A DNA stretch of 64,000 nucleotides from Epiperipatus broadwayi (GCA_028023455.1 JAQFVV010012531.1:2484001-2548000); one strand, 5' to 3'; numbered from the stretch's first letter, positions 45,740 to 59,274 are shown. The notes: generated from the letters alone by a model not told the origin. Numbers and translations are program-made.

Positions 45740-47340
45740 TATATAACTCACTTCTTCCAGATTTATTCTTTTATTTAATAAATCAAATTCATTATCATGT
45801 TGTTTTGCCATCTGCCTCTATTTTGTGAATGTAACTTTTATATTTTTTATTCACCTAATTTTTGCCTGTATTGTTTCCATCTTGAAATCCACTGCATAAA
45901 TTAGCAACTCATTTCTACTTTTTTCTACTTATTCTAGAGTTATTTTCATCTAATCAAATTAAAAATATCAAATTGTTTTGCTGGCTTATTTTCATTTTTC
46001 CAACATATTTTTTTTTGTGATTTCTATTAATTTCTCTCATTTTGTATCTTTTTCCTTCTAAATGCAATGCCTATCTCAATAAATTATTGTTTCCCAATCC
46101 TTATTTCTATTAATGTTATTTATCTTTCAACTAATCAAATACAAGTGTCTTATCAATAACACACATTTTGTAATTAAATGTCTCACATTTTCCACTTTGC
46201 ATAATTTCTCTCCATTTTTTCTTATTTTTTAAAAACTCAGTAATCGTCTTAAATAACCAACTACTTTTCATAAATATTTTCAGACAAAACATGTGCGTTT
46301 AATAAATTTATAAGTACAACTTTAAATTACTGTAATAGATTTCTAACTATAAAATCTTTCCATTAACTCATTGTAAATTGAAAAATTTTGCGAGTATTAA
46401 TGTGTAATAAGAAATGTGGACTTAATCAGTGAAGTATTGAATAGTTTCATGCTCGCAGATCTAACTGCTTCGGCTTCACCTGTTTAAATAGAAAGTAGGT
46501 TGAAGTAAAGAAGGGTTCCCCTCTTTTCTTCCATAGCATAAGCTTGTGGTTAAACACTGTAGATGTCCCTACTATCGCATTTTACATGCATATTCTCAAG
46601 GTTACAGCCTCGGTAAATATTATTTACATAATCAATGTGCGTTTAATAAATTTATAATTACAATTTTTGCTTTCTTACAAGTGGATTGTATTTTTACATT
46701 TTTATTCTCTCCCCACCCCCTTACATAATCTCCATAATTATCTATTCCTAGATTTTTATTTCTTTCCCATCTTACTTTCTAAACATAAATTGCTATTTTT
46801 GAACAATCTAACAAACTTTACATTATCTTTTACTTAATCTTATCTCCTATCTTATCTCATTCTAATCCCTAAAATAATTTAAATTACTTTTTATCACTTC
46901 ATATAGAAATTGTCTAATCTTTGTCTCTGAATAGTCTATGTTGTTGTTAGACACATTTCCTAATTTTCCTTTGAGTTCTTTCCACAAGGTCCTTTAACTG
47001 TTTTCGTCAATATCATCCATGTTAGGTCTGTAATGTCAATCTCCTGAATTCAATGTGCATTATATTTATTATAAATAAATAACATACATTTTTATATATA
47101 GTTTATTATTTTTCCCCTTCAGATTTCTTCCTGTTTTCTCAAATCTTTCTCCTCATTTACATCAACACCTAAATATAGATATTTGTTTAAATTTTAAAAA
47201 TTCAAACCTCCCACACCCATCTCTTGTAATTTTAATATTTTTGATTTATCCTTACTAAATTTAACAGCATTCTCTTTCTAAGTTGAGAGCATTCATAAAA
47301 ACGCACTCATGTTTTCCCTCTTCCACAAAAGTTGTAACTA
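45740..47340 (-). mobile_element. probable degraded LINE, minus strand
   Basis: The plus strand is T/C-rich throughout, as expected for the reverse of a purine-rich LINE ORF. Near 47225-47290 the minus strand gives, after frame correction, a stretch like NALNLE..VKFSKDKSKI, recalling the palm-end LxxNxxKSK motif of reverse transcriptases. Many stops and frameshifts. The catalytic box was not found. Confidence 0.3.
46291..46663 (+). mobile_element. about 315-bp insertion flanked by 29-bp direct repeats
   Basis: ATGTGCGTTTAATAAATTTA plus nine more near-identical bases occurs at 46291-46319 and again at 46635-46663, with one mismatch. The segment between includes GCATAAGCTTGTGGTTAAAC and CAAGGTTACAGCCTCGG, loosely like A- and B-box spacing. 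A SINE with a long target duplication is one reading; a local segmental duplication is another. Confidence 0.4.
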
Positions 47341-48875
47341 TATTTTCAAGTATTTATTTGATATTATCAATAAAATTTGCTTTAAAAGTAGGAGAAAAAA
47401 TTTTGCAGCACAAACCATAACAAAGAGACATCTATAGGCAAAACTGCTAATTAAAAATCAAGTTAAAAAAAAATCACAGAGAATATAAGATGCTGAGAAA
47501 ACTAAAATAACTTATTATTAATACACAAATTTAAAGATTTGATTAAATATTGGATTATTGTAATTAGATACTGATACAATAACTGATAATAATGTGAAGT
47601 TTTTTTAATAGATGTTTGATTTTTAAAGAAACTATAATAAAATTCTAATATTAAAAGCAAATGACAGTTTTTGATATAATTGATGAAACTTTCCCATTAT
47701 TTTTAATAGTATAACTTTATTTTTGACTTGTAAAGGAAAAAGGTAAAATTATTCACTGCAGAGCAAATAACATCTATAAATATCAAAATCAGACTAGTTA
47801 AATGCCATTGGAAGTTTATTTTTGTTTCATCTTCATTACTCTCTAGCTCAGGCATGGACAGACAACCTTTTCCAAGCAGCAGTTTTCATGCATGATTTCT
47901 CATCATACTTCAGGCCATTAAATTTTAAAGTATGTGAAATATTACTTTTCTTAATATTTATATAAACACAGACACAGTTTTAAACTTTTAACATTAAAGT
48001 GAACGATAATCATCAAAACAGCCATTGAATATAGATTGAAATTATATTTATATAAATACATAGATATACTAACTTATAAATATTTAACTTATTTTTAGCA
48101 TTAAATAGAAGGACATACAGATTGTCCATGTCCACCCTAGCTAAAAGCTACTACATTTCCATTTATTGACCAATAATTAGATAGATAGCTATAGTTTGGG
48201 TACGGCTGCTTATCTGCAAAAAAAAAAAAAAAACCTTACATGAAAAATTTGTTACTTGAAAAAATAATTTCAAGTTTCTTGTGGATTAAAAATCTAGATT
48301 TAGGATGTCTTCAGATATACTGATACTTAAAACTGAAGACAATTTGTTTTTGGCACTTACTAACTAGGAGTTCATCATAAGATGAAGTCTGGTTTCAAGT
48401 GGAGATATTCATTTCATATGTGAAAGACAATCTACTTGAAGAGGGGACCACAAAAACCTATCTACTTCCCCCTACCTCATGTATTTATTTAATATATATA
48501 TATATATGTAAATAACTTTAAATTTAATATGTAATTCTGCAAAAGTTTTATAAGGAAGGGTGGAGAACTAAAGTTTTGAACTTTGAAATGCCCTGATAGA
48601 TTGTATACCTGTAGTAAAATTTGATAGCTTTGAAATCAATTAGACTGTTATTAATTATAATTACAAGTGAAAAGAATTTTTTAAAAAAAAAAATTCACGT
48701 TGTAAGATTAATGAGGTTTTTTTTTTCTTTTTATTTGAAATTCGAAAAGTTTCAATTTACACAAATTATCTTTTTTTAAAAAAATATATATTCCTGCTAA
48801 CCTACTATTGATTGTTATAATATTATTAGATGATTCTTTTTTTTTTTTAAAAAAAAAAAATCCATATCATTTTAC

Positions 48876-48988
48876 CTGGAGTACAATGACAATAACCATC
48901 CACAGGATGACAGGTAGCTCCATTTTGGCAAACGCATTTATGGGTGCAGTTTGATCCAAAATAATTTGGAGGGCATTGCATATCACAC
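48876..48988 (-). CDS. MEGF10/drpr: Receptor exon 2: EGF-like repeat
   Basis: A 113-nt exon after TTTTTTTAG (AG at 48989-48990) with donor GTAAAA (48870-48875), entering at phase 2 and leaving at phase 1. It encodes fragment residues 62-98, CDMQCPPNYFGSNCTHKC, then CVCQNGATC and a CHCTPG end completed by the next exon as GWHGPLC. Canonical cysteine spacing. The open frame 48867-49079 covers this DNA in a different frame. Confidence 0.92.
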
Positions 48989-49927
48989 CTAAAAAAATAC
49001 AATATAAATATATATAGTTAATTAATAAAATCAAATAAAGGTTTGATTTTTTGATATATATATATTGGATTATTAGCACTTTAATTTAACATCATATTGA
49101 ACTATTTACTGCTATCAATATAAATGCATTGTTTTGATATTTACATGGATGGTGGGTAGTTACTCCAAAAACAACTAACGACTAGGTTTATTGAAATGTG
49201 CATATAGGGTAGAATGATTAATCAATTTTTTGTCATGGTATGACAACCAAATAATGAATGTCATATGCACTATTTCTCTAGATTATATTATATATATAAT
49301 GTGTTATTATGTAAGTCTTATATTTTAGACAAGAGTGTACTGTTTAGAAAATAGTAAAAATTGTAATGATTAAACAAATATGTTAAAAGTTCTTCCTTTA
49401 CAGAAAAACAGTAAAAATGGTATTTCCATTCTAATACAGATAGTGATTACTTGTTTTACAATCTCATTTTATTCTTTAGTTAACAATGGCTAAATATCAT
49501 TTATCCAACCAAATGGTCAAAAATGCTTATATTTTAATATAAAATAAAAGTCGCTAAAATATAGTCACATTATTAGATCTATAAAAATATACAAACATGT
49601 TAACTGGGGTTTAAAATGTTGAGATGTTTTTGAATTTTAAGCCATTAACTTGATAGCATAAGTTAGATTTATTGTTCTGGGGATGTGGATTATATAAAGT
49701 ACTAATATCTAGTATCCAATGATTACCCAAAATTATAATAGAAGGCATTAGAAAAGAGTAAAGAAAATGAATATTTGCTCTTAAAAATATTGTTCTATAA
49801 TTTTATCACATATACTTTTCCATTTTTGATATAATTTATTTATTTATTTTTTCAGAAATTCTTTATTTTATATAAACAACATTTTGACCTTTTAACATCT
49901 TTGGATTATATCATACAATTTTAATGT

Positions 49928-49985
49928 GGGTCTCATGGTATAATGATCGCACATCTGCCCCATGATTTGGATTCAAATTTAACTG
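49928..49985 (+). mobile_element. tRNA-like SINE fragment
   Basis: GGTCTCATGGTATAATGATC resembles a D-arm/A-box region, and TTGGATTCAAATTT, about 40 bases on, a degraded B box. A T-rich run follows. Too short to assign to a family. Confidence 0.35.
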
Positions 49986-50049
49986 GATAAAACTTGGATT
50001 TTTTTTAATGGTTCTAAGTAAACTTAAGGCCTTTTAGTTCTGATAATTA

Positions 50050-50225
50050 GCCCACAGCTCACTCAATTAACCAACCAATAGTGGTCAGTAAATATGTCTC
50101 TAACTATTCTTAGCAACCTATAAACAAAAAAATGCTCAATTCCTCACCTTGACAATTATCAAGCCTTGCTGCCTTCTCCTTCTCTGTTATTCTGTGGAGG
50201 GATGGAGAGCTGCTTTGCATTGAGA
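50050..50225 (-). repeat. dispersed repeat family A, diverged copy
   Basis: The minus strand has TTTACTGACCACTATTGG and a tract ending in a GAGTGAGCTGTGGGCTAAT-like sequence, matching the TTTACTGACCACTGCCATG and CTGTGGGTCAGC modules at 60745-60970. Confidence 0.35.
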
Positions 50226-51857
50226 TATTTTACTGATGATTTACTTTATATATACATAAAAATTTGTGACAATAATTTAATAGAGTGGTTAATAAGGCCA
50301 GAATTATATAAGAGATTTAGGTATTTTGTTTGAAGTTCACCTTTACTTGGAACAAATTTAAATTTGACAAAAAAAAAAAAAGATAGGTCCAGATGTAGAT
50401 TTGCAAGAAAATAGAAAAAAATAGTTGGAAAATTTTGTCACTCTGGATGGTCATACAGCATTCAAGGACTAGAAGCGACTGAATTGCTGCTGCTCATGGA
50501 ACTTTATCTATCAGGTCTACCTGTGCACTAAACCACATAGAACAGAAAGATAAAAAGAAATTGTAAAAATGAGGTAATAACTGTTCCTATATTGAAAAGA
50601 CTAATTGGACAAAAACTATTTATTGAGGAAATTAATAAATAAAGATAAAATTGAATCAGATATAAATAAAAAAAAAAAAAGAAACCTATTATGTATATTT
50701 TGAAAAAAACATTAAGAAGTAAGACAAAGTGCAAGAAAGAAATTATAGATGATCTTAAGAGAGCAACTAAAAATATTTCAGAATAGAGTAAGTGGTAAAA
50801 GGACTTGGAGAAAGTATTCCAGCAAGATGTGAGGGGCATTAAACACAATGGTTGAGATTGATAACAATGATATGAAACTATCACTATAGTAAATAAAAAG
50901 TTTACAGATGTACGATAGTTACTACATTTACTACCATGTCTATGACTCAAGGTTCAAATCTAAAGTAAATTTGCCTAATATTCTAGATAAATAGATATTT
51001 AACAATTCTTAGCTGAAGACAAAGATTTTAAAATAATTTGAGTTAAATACATAGGTTTTGATTTTTCAGCCATTAAAAAAAAAGATTAAAATATAACATA
51101 GCCTTCTTTACTGAATTGATCAGTGTCACATGACTATAGATGTTAAAATCATATTTACTATAGCCTTTATTTTTTTAAAAAAAAAAGAAAAATTATCTGA
51201 AAGATTACCAGCCATATCAAAGTAACAGCATATTCAAATCTACCCAAGATTCCTAATCATTCAATAAACTGCAAAACCTCATCCCCCCATCCCTATTGTC
51301 AAGGCAAAATTTTTTGATATTCCATGAAGAATTTCTTAATCTACCAACTACCATTTTATTTTGCTAATTATCTGTATTAACATTCTATAATCATAGAATA
51401 ACAACTATAATATAATACAGGATTAAATCTAGTTCTTTTTGATATATTTAACATTTAATTTTCAATACTGTATTATATATAAGTTAGATATAATTTTTAT
51501 TTATTTATTAGAAATTCAAAATAATGGAAGATTTACAAATGCAAAAGATGTAAATACAGTTTTCAGATTCATGCTTAATATGTGCAGTTGATTACTACTA
51601 TCATAGTAATATTTTGATTAGATCTTACTTATCATAACTTGAGTAGTAAGAATAGAATTGAGTCACTCTTATTTGGAAAACAATTGTATTTAAAATCAAC
51701 TGAAACATCCCAGTGCTATAATAATAAGCATGCATGCACATAAATAAATCAGAAAACTGTTTACACACATACACACTTATGTATAGTAGGTATATAATAA
51801 TTAAATACATGTATACTATTTATATTTTAAGCCTTTTCACATGAATGTAGTCATGTG

Positions 51858-51930
51858 TATTGGCTGTATAATATGGAGTGGATGACAAAAGGGAGCTTGA
51901 ATGTCTGAGTTCAAATTCCTTCTAATCTAT
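51858..51930 (+). mobile_element. tRNA-like SINE fragment
   Basis: GTATTGGCTGTATAATATGG followed about 45 bases later by GAGTTCAAATTCC, a close match to the polymerase III B box GGTTCAANTCC. No tRNA fold is complete. Confidence 0.35.
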
Positions 51931-52645
51931 ACATATACACTTTGTAATTAGATTTTTTTTTGTCCTTACAACTCACAACAACCATAAAAAATAGATAAAA
52001 TTATTGAATTAAATGTAGAACTGTTGGATTTTTATATACTACAGTTTTAGATACAAATCATCCATTACTAATAGGTCTTTTTGAGATTATTCCTTCCAAT
52101 GCAATTCTGTTTAACATTTTACTTCTGTTAGTGATATCAATAACACCTGTTTATTTTCTTGTCTTGTATTTTTTTTTTGACATCTCCTTATTAAATCTGA
52201 CATCTATATATACACTAGATAAGTTAAAAATCTGACATCTATTTATTCATATTTTGCTTCATAGTCTAACTGTCCAAGTATTGGCATGATACAAACTATT
52301 AAATATTTTTTCAGATGCTTATTAGAATTCACACTAATTATTTAAATACTGGTATTTAATGGTCAAAAGTAAAGTGAATTATAATTTTTTTAAAGTAAAT
52401 AATAATAATTGAAAGTCATTATATTAAGTTGAATTCTAATTCAGGGATTTGGCAATTACGTATTAGTCTGGAGGTGAGATTTCACATATGTATTAGTCAA
52501 CGATAGAAAGAGAAAACATTTTGTACATGTATAAAATTATCCATTTATAATTATAATGCCTGCACAAACAAATGTAAACACATTTACAATCTTCTAAAAA
52601 TATGTAAATAAGCATTTATTTTATATAGCGTATGTAAACAATTGT

Positions 52646-52787
52646 ATTACAGTCAAATATCAGCCTTTCACGCTAATTGTACATACGCTTTGCGAGTGTC
52701 TTGTATTGGTGAGAAAGTATTCATTTATTATTAACACTCGCAAAGCGTATGCACAATTAGTGCGAAAGGCTGATATTTGACTGTAAT
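52646..52787. mobile_element. compact palindromic MITE (142 bp)
   Basis: ATTACAGTCAAATATCAGCC at the left is the exact complement of the right end. The arms continue through TAATTGTACATACGCTTTGC and GAGTGT for about 54 bp with only three or so mismatches, leaving a loop of about 34 bp. GC content is higher than the surroundings. Half of it resembles a block inside the Gypsy 5' LTR near 19045-19125. Confidence 0.8.
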
Positions 52788-55700
52788 CTTCTAAAAACGA
52801 AAACCAGTTAATTTTTTAAAATGAATATTAGAAAATAAACCAACACTTTGATTTACAACTTTCACTTGATAGGGATATTATCTAATATTCACTTAAAAAA
52901 TCATTTTCATTTTTAAAAGATTTTAAATGTATTTAATTCGTGTTTATTTACATATTTGTTTATACCAGGATTTTTCATCACTGTTGGACATGATTCTTAA
53001 TACAAAATCACTATCCTAAAAGACTTCTATGTACTTTTTCTAGGAGTCATTGTATTAAGAAATGTGTAATCCAGTAGAGTACAGTAATAATGTGTTAAAA
53101 GATATATTATTCATATTATAGACTCCTGTAGTAAGAAGCTTTTGATTCAAAACCTCTTAAATATATTATCAGTGTATTAAAAGGCTTCTGATCCAGTAAA
53201 TCTAAATATATTACCATTGAAAATACTTTTTAACTAGTGATTCTTATCATAAAATCACTATACTATGAAGCATATGATTCAGTGTTTCTTAAATACAGAG
53301 TCACTACAATGAAACAATGATTTTAAAAAGATAATTAGAGTACTAAGCTTTGGGTTTAATGACTGTTAGTACAACACTGTATAACACACTTTTGATCTAA
53401 TCTTGAGTTTATATAAGAATATATAATTGAAAAAGCAACAACTCTTTTTAAACAAACACTTATCTCCTAATACACTTGCACATTTATTAATATTAATTAA
53501 ATATCAAAATTTAAAAGACAAAGACCACTCACATCCTTTAATTAACTTTTTAACAATTAAAACTCAAAGGTTAAATAATATTAAAGTAAAAGAAACACTA
53601 ACCTTTAATTTTAATGAGGAAATAAAGATATTTCAAATAGTTATATTTGCATTTCATGATATATATATATATAAAATACATAATTTTATAGGTGTAATAT
53701 CTTTTTTCTTTATGAAGTTATCTCTTAAGAAAAGAAAAGACACTGATGCTGCCTAATGCCAAAAGATTCTTTAAGATGCAGTATTTCATTCTATTTACTT
53801 CACATCCATATATTGTAAACTGGAATAACCAATAGGTACTTAAAGATAGAACTATTATATTCACATTTTCATACTGGCTTTTGATCTAATGCAATCTTTA
53901 AAACTTTATTAACATTTACAATCACAATCAACATAATAATAGTTATATAGATTTGATAACAGACACCTAATTATTTTAAAAACTTTAATTAGCTAGGATA
54001 ATATATGCAAACAAAAAATATATCTTAAATATAAGCAAGGTATGCCAATGTAATGGTTTGGTAGTATATGCTTCAAGAATAAAAGTTGCTATACTGTTTT
54101 TATATTAGAAGTCATTAGAATATAAAAATGACCAATCTAATTCAGAACTATATAAGGGACCAAATAAACTGTCTTGGATTCAAAATATTAGTGCTATGAA
54201 ATTTTCGAATTATTAACTTAAATAGGATAAATAAAAGGTTGTGATTCGATAGACATTGGAAAGACAATAATCCCCAAATTTTGGGAACTCATTCATTATT
54301 ACTATCTATTATAAATGATTTGTGCTCATAGTGCTATGTGGGAGGGGGGGCTGAATGTAAGATGAAAAATCATAAGTTTCTTATAAGAAATATTTCATAG
54401 TTTCCATATATCAGTAATAGTAGCTAATGATTATGTAGACAAAAAGAAAAAGTTTTTAAATTGTCTATCAGTGCAAATGTCTTTCTGACAATCTCTTCAT
54501 AAAAGAGCAGTAAATGAGAAGGATTTACTCATCAGGCTTCACAATTGCTAGATGGTAAAGGTTTGAGACATTTCCCCCCTTGTTTCTTGTTAATAGTATG
54601 TATATACCCATTTGTTAAGCAGAAAAAAAATCAAATGTTGATATATAAGCATTATGATTGAGCAGAATTGCATTGTCCTTTAGTACTTAAACTGTCACTG
54701 TGTTACTGAAAAATCATGTAGTTTATTGCAGTTATAGAATAGAGGATTAAAAAACTAAAGATTTATGTTTACAGCTCAGCTCTAATGCTTTTGGTGCTCA
54801 ATCATCACGTAACTTTCCAAGTGACAAACCAATTACCATGCAATATTAGTTAGCAGAGAAAGCTATAGTCCAACTACCTAAAAAATAAATCTTAAACCTG
54901 GTTGGAACCTAAAAAACTTTTCAGGTTTTACACAGCTTGGGTTCAAACTTAAATAATGGGAATAGCAGCTAGATTTGGGCTAAGTGTTGTTTCCGTATAA
55001 TAATCATTGCTAACACAATTGCACAACTGTTGTTGAGAAGTTCTTGATTATCCCCACCCCACTCTACCCCATCCCATAATACTGCCTTTATCTGAAAAAT
55101 TTCATCAACATTTGCATCATGAAGAAATATGGCATAAAGTAATAAAATATTTAATTTTGATTCTATGTGATATAATCAGTAATTATAATAAAGTTCTGAA
55201 GTTAGATTATATCGAACCAGTCTATTCAGCTGATATCCTAGGAAGAAATTGCATGGTTTTTCAGAAAGCAATCATAAATTTAGTTTAATTCAATAAATAA
55301 TAATAATAAATAGTTTGACCAATAGCATCATGGTATACAATTACTATTTATTCAATGTCACACTTAATGATCAAAATATCTTAATGCTACATTCAATCTT
55401 TCTTCAGATGTGAAACTGCAAATTTTACATTGACATAGGAATGCATGTCTTTTACAAAGTAATCAAGATGACCATTATTCATACACAAACAAGACTTTCA
55501 GTTATATAAATATACTTGAACTACAATCAAGCTATTATAATGTAAATTTATACAACACACTGTTTTTAAAATCCACTATTTAATAAGTATTCCAATTCTA
55601 AAAGCAATACAAATGAACAATAATTGAGATCAAAGATTGCAAGTGCAGTCAGAATTCTATGATTGTTTATTGATGATCATTTTCTGGTAGGAAACAAATT

Positions 55701-58372
55701 ATTTAGCAACCCATCATAAGAATTTGACTATCTACCATCCATTATTTACACTATGACTTCTAGAATTGGATGAGAAATTTCCTAATATCTATGTAAGTTG
55801 AGGAAAAAGTCATAGAAACAACATATAGCCTGTGATAATATGTGTATAAGACACTATTATCATTATGGTATACACTATTTACATCATACACACTTGAATA
55901 TATACATAAAATTAAAATAGTTTGAAAAACAAAGCGTAAAATTCTTCAGTAATGATAATTTTTTATGATCAGAACAAAATAGAGGAGGATATTGCAATCC
56001 TTTAAAAAGACTTTGATAAGCAGATATAGTATAATTCTTTATTGAAGTGAGCACTGTATATTTGAATAAAGATAGATTTAACTTCTTCAGGGTTAATGAG
56101 TCCTTGAAGGCTGTTGTGATACTTTCCAGAATAGTTATGACAATATGAGTATTTTACAGTTTTATAATTGTGTGTGTATGTTTTTTTATTGCTAGCAGAA
56201 TTTTGACCAATCACAGAAGAAGGAAAGTTTAAAACAATTTTTTAAATAAAACTGTTTTTTTAAGTAACTTAATAAAATTATTACTATCATCACAACATTC
56301 CTCAATTCTTTTATCTTACTACAATAAACAAAAACAGGTCTTTTTTACTCTATTGCTATCTTATAAAAGTTGAGCAAGCATTGATTACAAGATAGTAATG
56401 CAATTTAATTGTCATCTCATAGCAGTTTTTACCGTTTCCTTTTATCATTGAGGATTTGGACTTCAAAGCTGAAACCAATGTAGTTAACTATCAACTTAAT
56501 AGTCTTATGTTCAAAATATCTTAAGATTTTCAACCCAAATCAATTTTCTTGTAGAGTTACATGGATATTTCACTATTATTAATTAATTGGGAAAAAGCCT
56601 TAAAAAAGGTCTACAATAAAAGAACCCCATTGTGCTTTTACACTTTAAACTGTAGGACTTAACAGTACTTAAATCATATATTTTAATTTTACTAAATTAG
56701 GACTGTGGGCCACATTTAACAAGTGTGAAATACATATAAAAAGTATATTATTTGACTTCATTTATGGACCCAATATTTTCACATTACCAAACAATAACAA
56801 GTCTTGATCAAAACATCAGAACAATAGTACTATTAATTATACATGGATGTATCTGGATAATATATCTTTTATGTTGTTATCCATGAAATTCTTCATATTA
56901 ATATATATATGTATACACACATATATATCATATTTCCACTTATAAGTAAGTAAAATGATGCCAATTCTTTCACTTGTGATAATATGTGTAGTCAGTGAAC
57001 ATTTGCTATAATTTTATTTTAATATGCTTACTCTTATATTGTTTCAATAATTAGCGTGATAAAACTAAAATACCTTAAACTTATTTTAGGAGTTTAGTTT
57101 AAAAAACTAAGCAAACAAAAACATAAAAATAAAAAAACACAATTACATTTTTATTGTTATGATGTAAAAAACTCACTTTTGATTAATATTCATAACATAG
57201 TATTTCCAGGAATAGAATTTTAAAGACAATTTAAATCTTAAAGTATTGAATATTCTGAGATAAGAGTGAAAGGAAAAAGAAAAATTCTCTCTTTGAGTAT
57301 CATTTAAGGTTTGAATTTTCAAGTCAATAATGCAAAGTTGAAAATTAATTAAATAGATTTTTATTGTATGCCTTTAATCAAATTAATTAGCCTTGCGTAA
57401 TTTAATGTGGTAATAGCATAGATCCTGGATTTCCAGTGTTTATATCACATATAGTTTAGTGTTGTAGAAGAGGGGTATATCTGCACGCTAAAAGTCCTCA
57501 GATTCATGTGCTCAAATACTAAAATTTTCTTAGCAATAAACAATTCAACTATTTTTTTATTCTATGGTTTTATGTTTTTAACATCACATATTTTATTGTT
57601 CATTTCTATAAGCTAATATCATTTTTGTTTCACTTCAGTGAATTTAACACTATACCAAAAATCTTTAAATGAAAAAAGCTTTTAATTAATGCCTTTGTTA
57701 AATGGAGGGGGGGGGGGGGTAGAGCAAAATTTTTGATATTTCCAGATATAGTCACAGTATTTAAAAATAAATAAATTTTTTTTAGATATAAATGAATATC
57801 ACAACAAAACAACCAAAATGGCACACTATAAATAAGGCAAACGGTTTTTCCTATAAAAACCTTTATTTTAAAAGCAAAAGTGTAATAAAAACATAAGATA
57901 AACTTCACTATTACTTTCTCTAACAATATTTATATGCCTATATACAGACATATAACTTAAAAAATAAGCTTAAAATTTATAAATAATTTCAGAATGAATT
58001 AATTATTAAAATTAATTGATGAGAATAAAAAAAAACATGCAGATAAAAATATTCAACCTAAATTAATAGTGTATGTGTGACGAGGTGGGAGGGGGAGTAG
58101 AAAATATTGCGATATTTTTTTAAAGGGTCAAAAAAAAAAAAAAAAAAAGGAATTAAATAAAATTAATTTTTTTCCCAATTTTTTTTTTTGAGTTTAGAAA
58201 ATTTTGGATTACTCAAGTAAGAAATAAATAAGGTTTAAGGATTCAAAAATAATGATAATAATAACAACAACTAATATAAAATCATTAATGCATATAAATA
58301 AAGATATTATGGTTAATTAGCACATAGATAGGCATGTTTGCAATTTAATAAGATATAAAAGTGAATCCTTAC

Positions 58373-58555
58373 TTGGTTCCAACAAATCCTGGGCTACATA
58401 CACATCTTCCATCATGAGGATTACAGCAGGCAGCATTTAGACAGGAACATACATTATGACAATCTTCACCATACCTAAATATTGAGCAGTAACTAGTACA
58501 GTCATTGCCAGTAAAACCTGATTTGCACTGACAAGTTCCTGTGATGGGATCACAC
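58373..58555 (-). CDS. MEGF10/drpr: Receptor exon 1 of the window: end of one EGF repeat plus a full one
   Basis: A 183-nt exon (acceptor AG at 58556-58557 after GCTCATT; donor GTAAGG at 58367-58372), phase 2 at both ends. It encodes fragment residues 1-60: CDPITGTCQCKSGFTGNDC closing one unit, then SYCSIFRYGEDC, a CSCLNAACC stretch with an extra adjacent cysteine, and CVCSPGFVG. It enters mid-repeat, so at least one more exon lies upstream; none was seen before 64000. Confidence 0.92.
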
Positions 58556-59127
58556 CTAATGAGCAAGCAAACAAATTAAATAATATTAATAAAAAATAAA
58601 CTACATTTATGCTGATAAATAATAATCATAAGCATAAAAAGAAAAAGAAAAAAAAAGATGACAAGAAAAAAGATAAGGAAGAAAAAAAAGAAAGCATCAG
58701 TTATTTAAATCTATAGAGCTTATGTCCATTAATAGATACATATATGAATAAAACCATTAAAATCAGTCAACACTTAGATAATCCCAATATGAATAACAAT
58801 CAACAACCTCAAATTGTTGTCAAGGAAACATCTTTTTAACAATAAAGGTGAAGTACCATATTTAATTATGGTCCAATATATTATTTATGTAGATACTAAA
58901 GATTGCAATTTGATTACAGAAATTGAAATTATTGATGCAAAGAAGTTTAAATAAACCTCCTTAAATAGATAAATATAACCTGTTCAATAAAAGTATTACA
59001 AATTTACCACATTATTTACTGATTAGAGTTGACAATCAAAAAAAAAAAAAAGAGGTTCAATTAATGTTAAAAATTATTTTTTTCTTTTGCTTTACAAATA
59101 TAAATCTAAAATTATAATACTATACAA

Positions 59128-59274
59128 CCACTAAACATCACATGATCACTATTTTCTTATGCTTGCTCATAACTGTAGCTTGCATTGAGTGGCACTACTG
59201 TATGGAGAGTTCTGCCTGTTTTAATAACAGTTATAAGCAAGCATAAGAAATGGTGATCATGTGATGTTTAGTGG
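59128..59274. repeat. foldback derivative of repeat family B
   Basis: CCACTAAACATCACATGATC at the left is matched in reverse complement at the right, with arms of about 49 bp running through CTTATGCTTGCT. The loop is the end of family B (GTGGCACTACTGTATGGAG). It looks like a deleted family B copy with one terminus duplicated in inverted orientation. Confidence 0.7.

Larger units (their letters stand above)
41133..48875 (-). other. Receptor intron between exons 2 and 3 (7.7 kb)
   Basis: AT-rich, with a pyrimidine-rich probable LINE fossil (45740-47340) that contains a segment flanked by 29-bp direct repeats (46291-46663). Frames at 42112-42297, 42332-42574 and 46546-46728 have no recognisable domain. 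Between 41133 and 45740 I see no delimitable element. Confidence 0.45.
48989..58372 (-). other. Receptor intron between exons 1 and 2 of the window (9.4 kb)
   Basis: Holds SINE-like fragments (49928-49985, 51858-51930), a minus-oriented family A repeat (50050-50225), a compact palindromic MITE (52646-52787) and homopolymer tracts (G run near 57707-57719, A run near 58130-58148). The 140-residue minus frame 50528-50950 and the plus frame 53427-53756 look like low-complexity translation. No further exon was found. Confidence 0.45.

Noticed and set aside
50528-50950. 140-residue minus-strand open frame, the longest in the window
   Set aside because: Phe/Leu/Ile/Tyr-rich translation of A-rich plus-strand DNA; no domain, no splice support, not in frame with the receptor. 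Possibly part of an unidentified LINE on the other strand.
53427-53756. 109-residue plus-strand open frame
   Set aside because: Lys/Asn/Ile-biased composition typical of AT-rich noncoding DNA; no recognisable motif.
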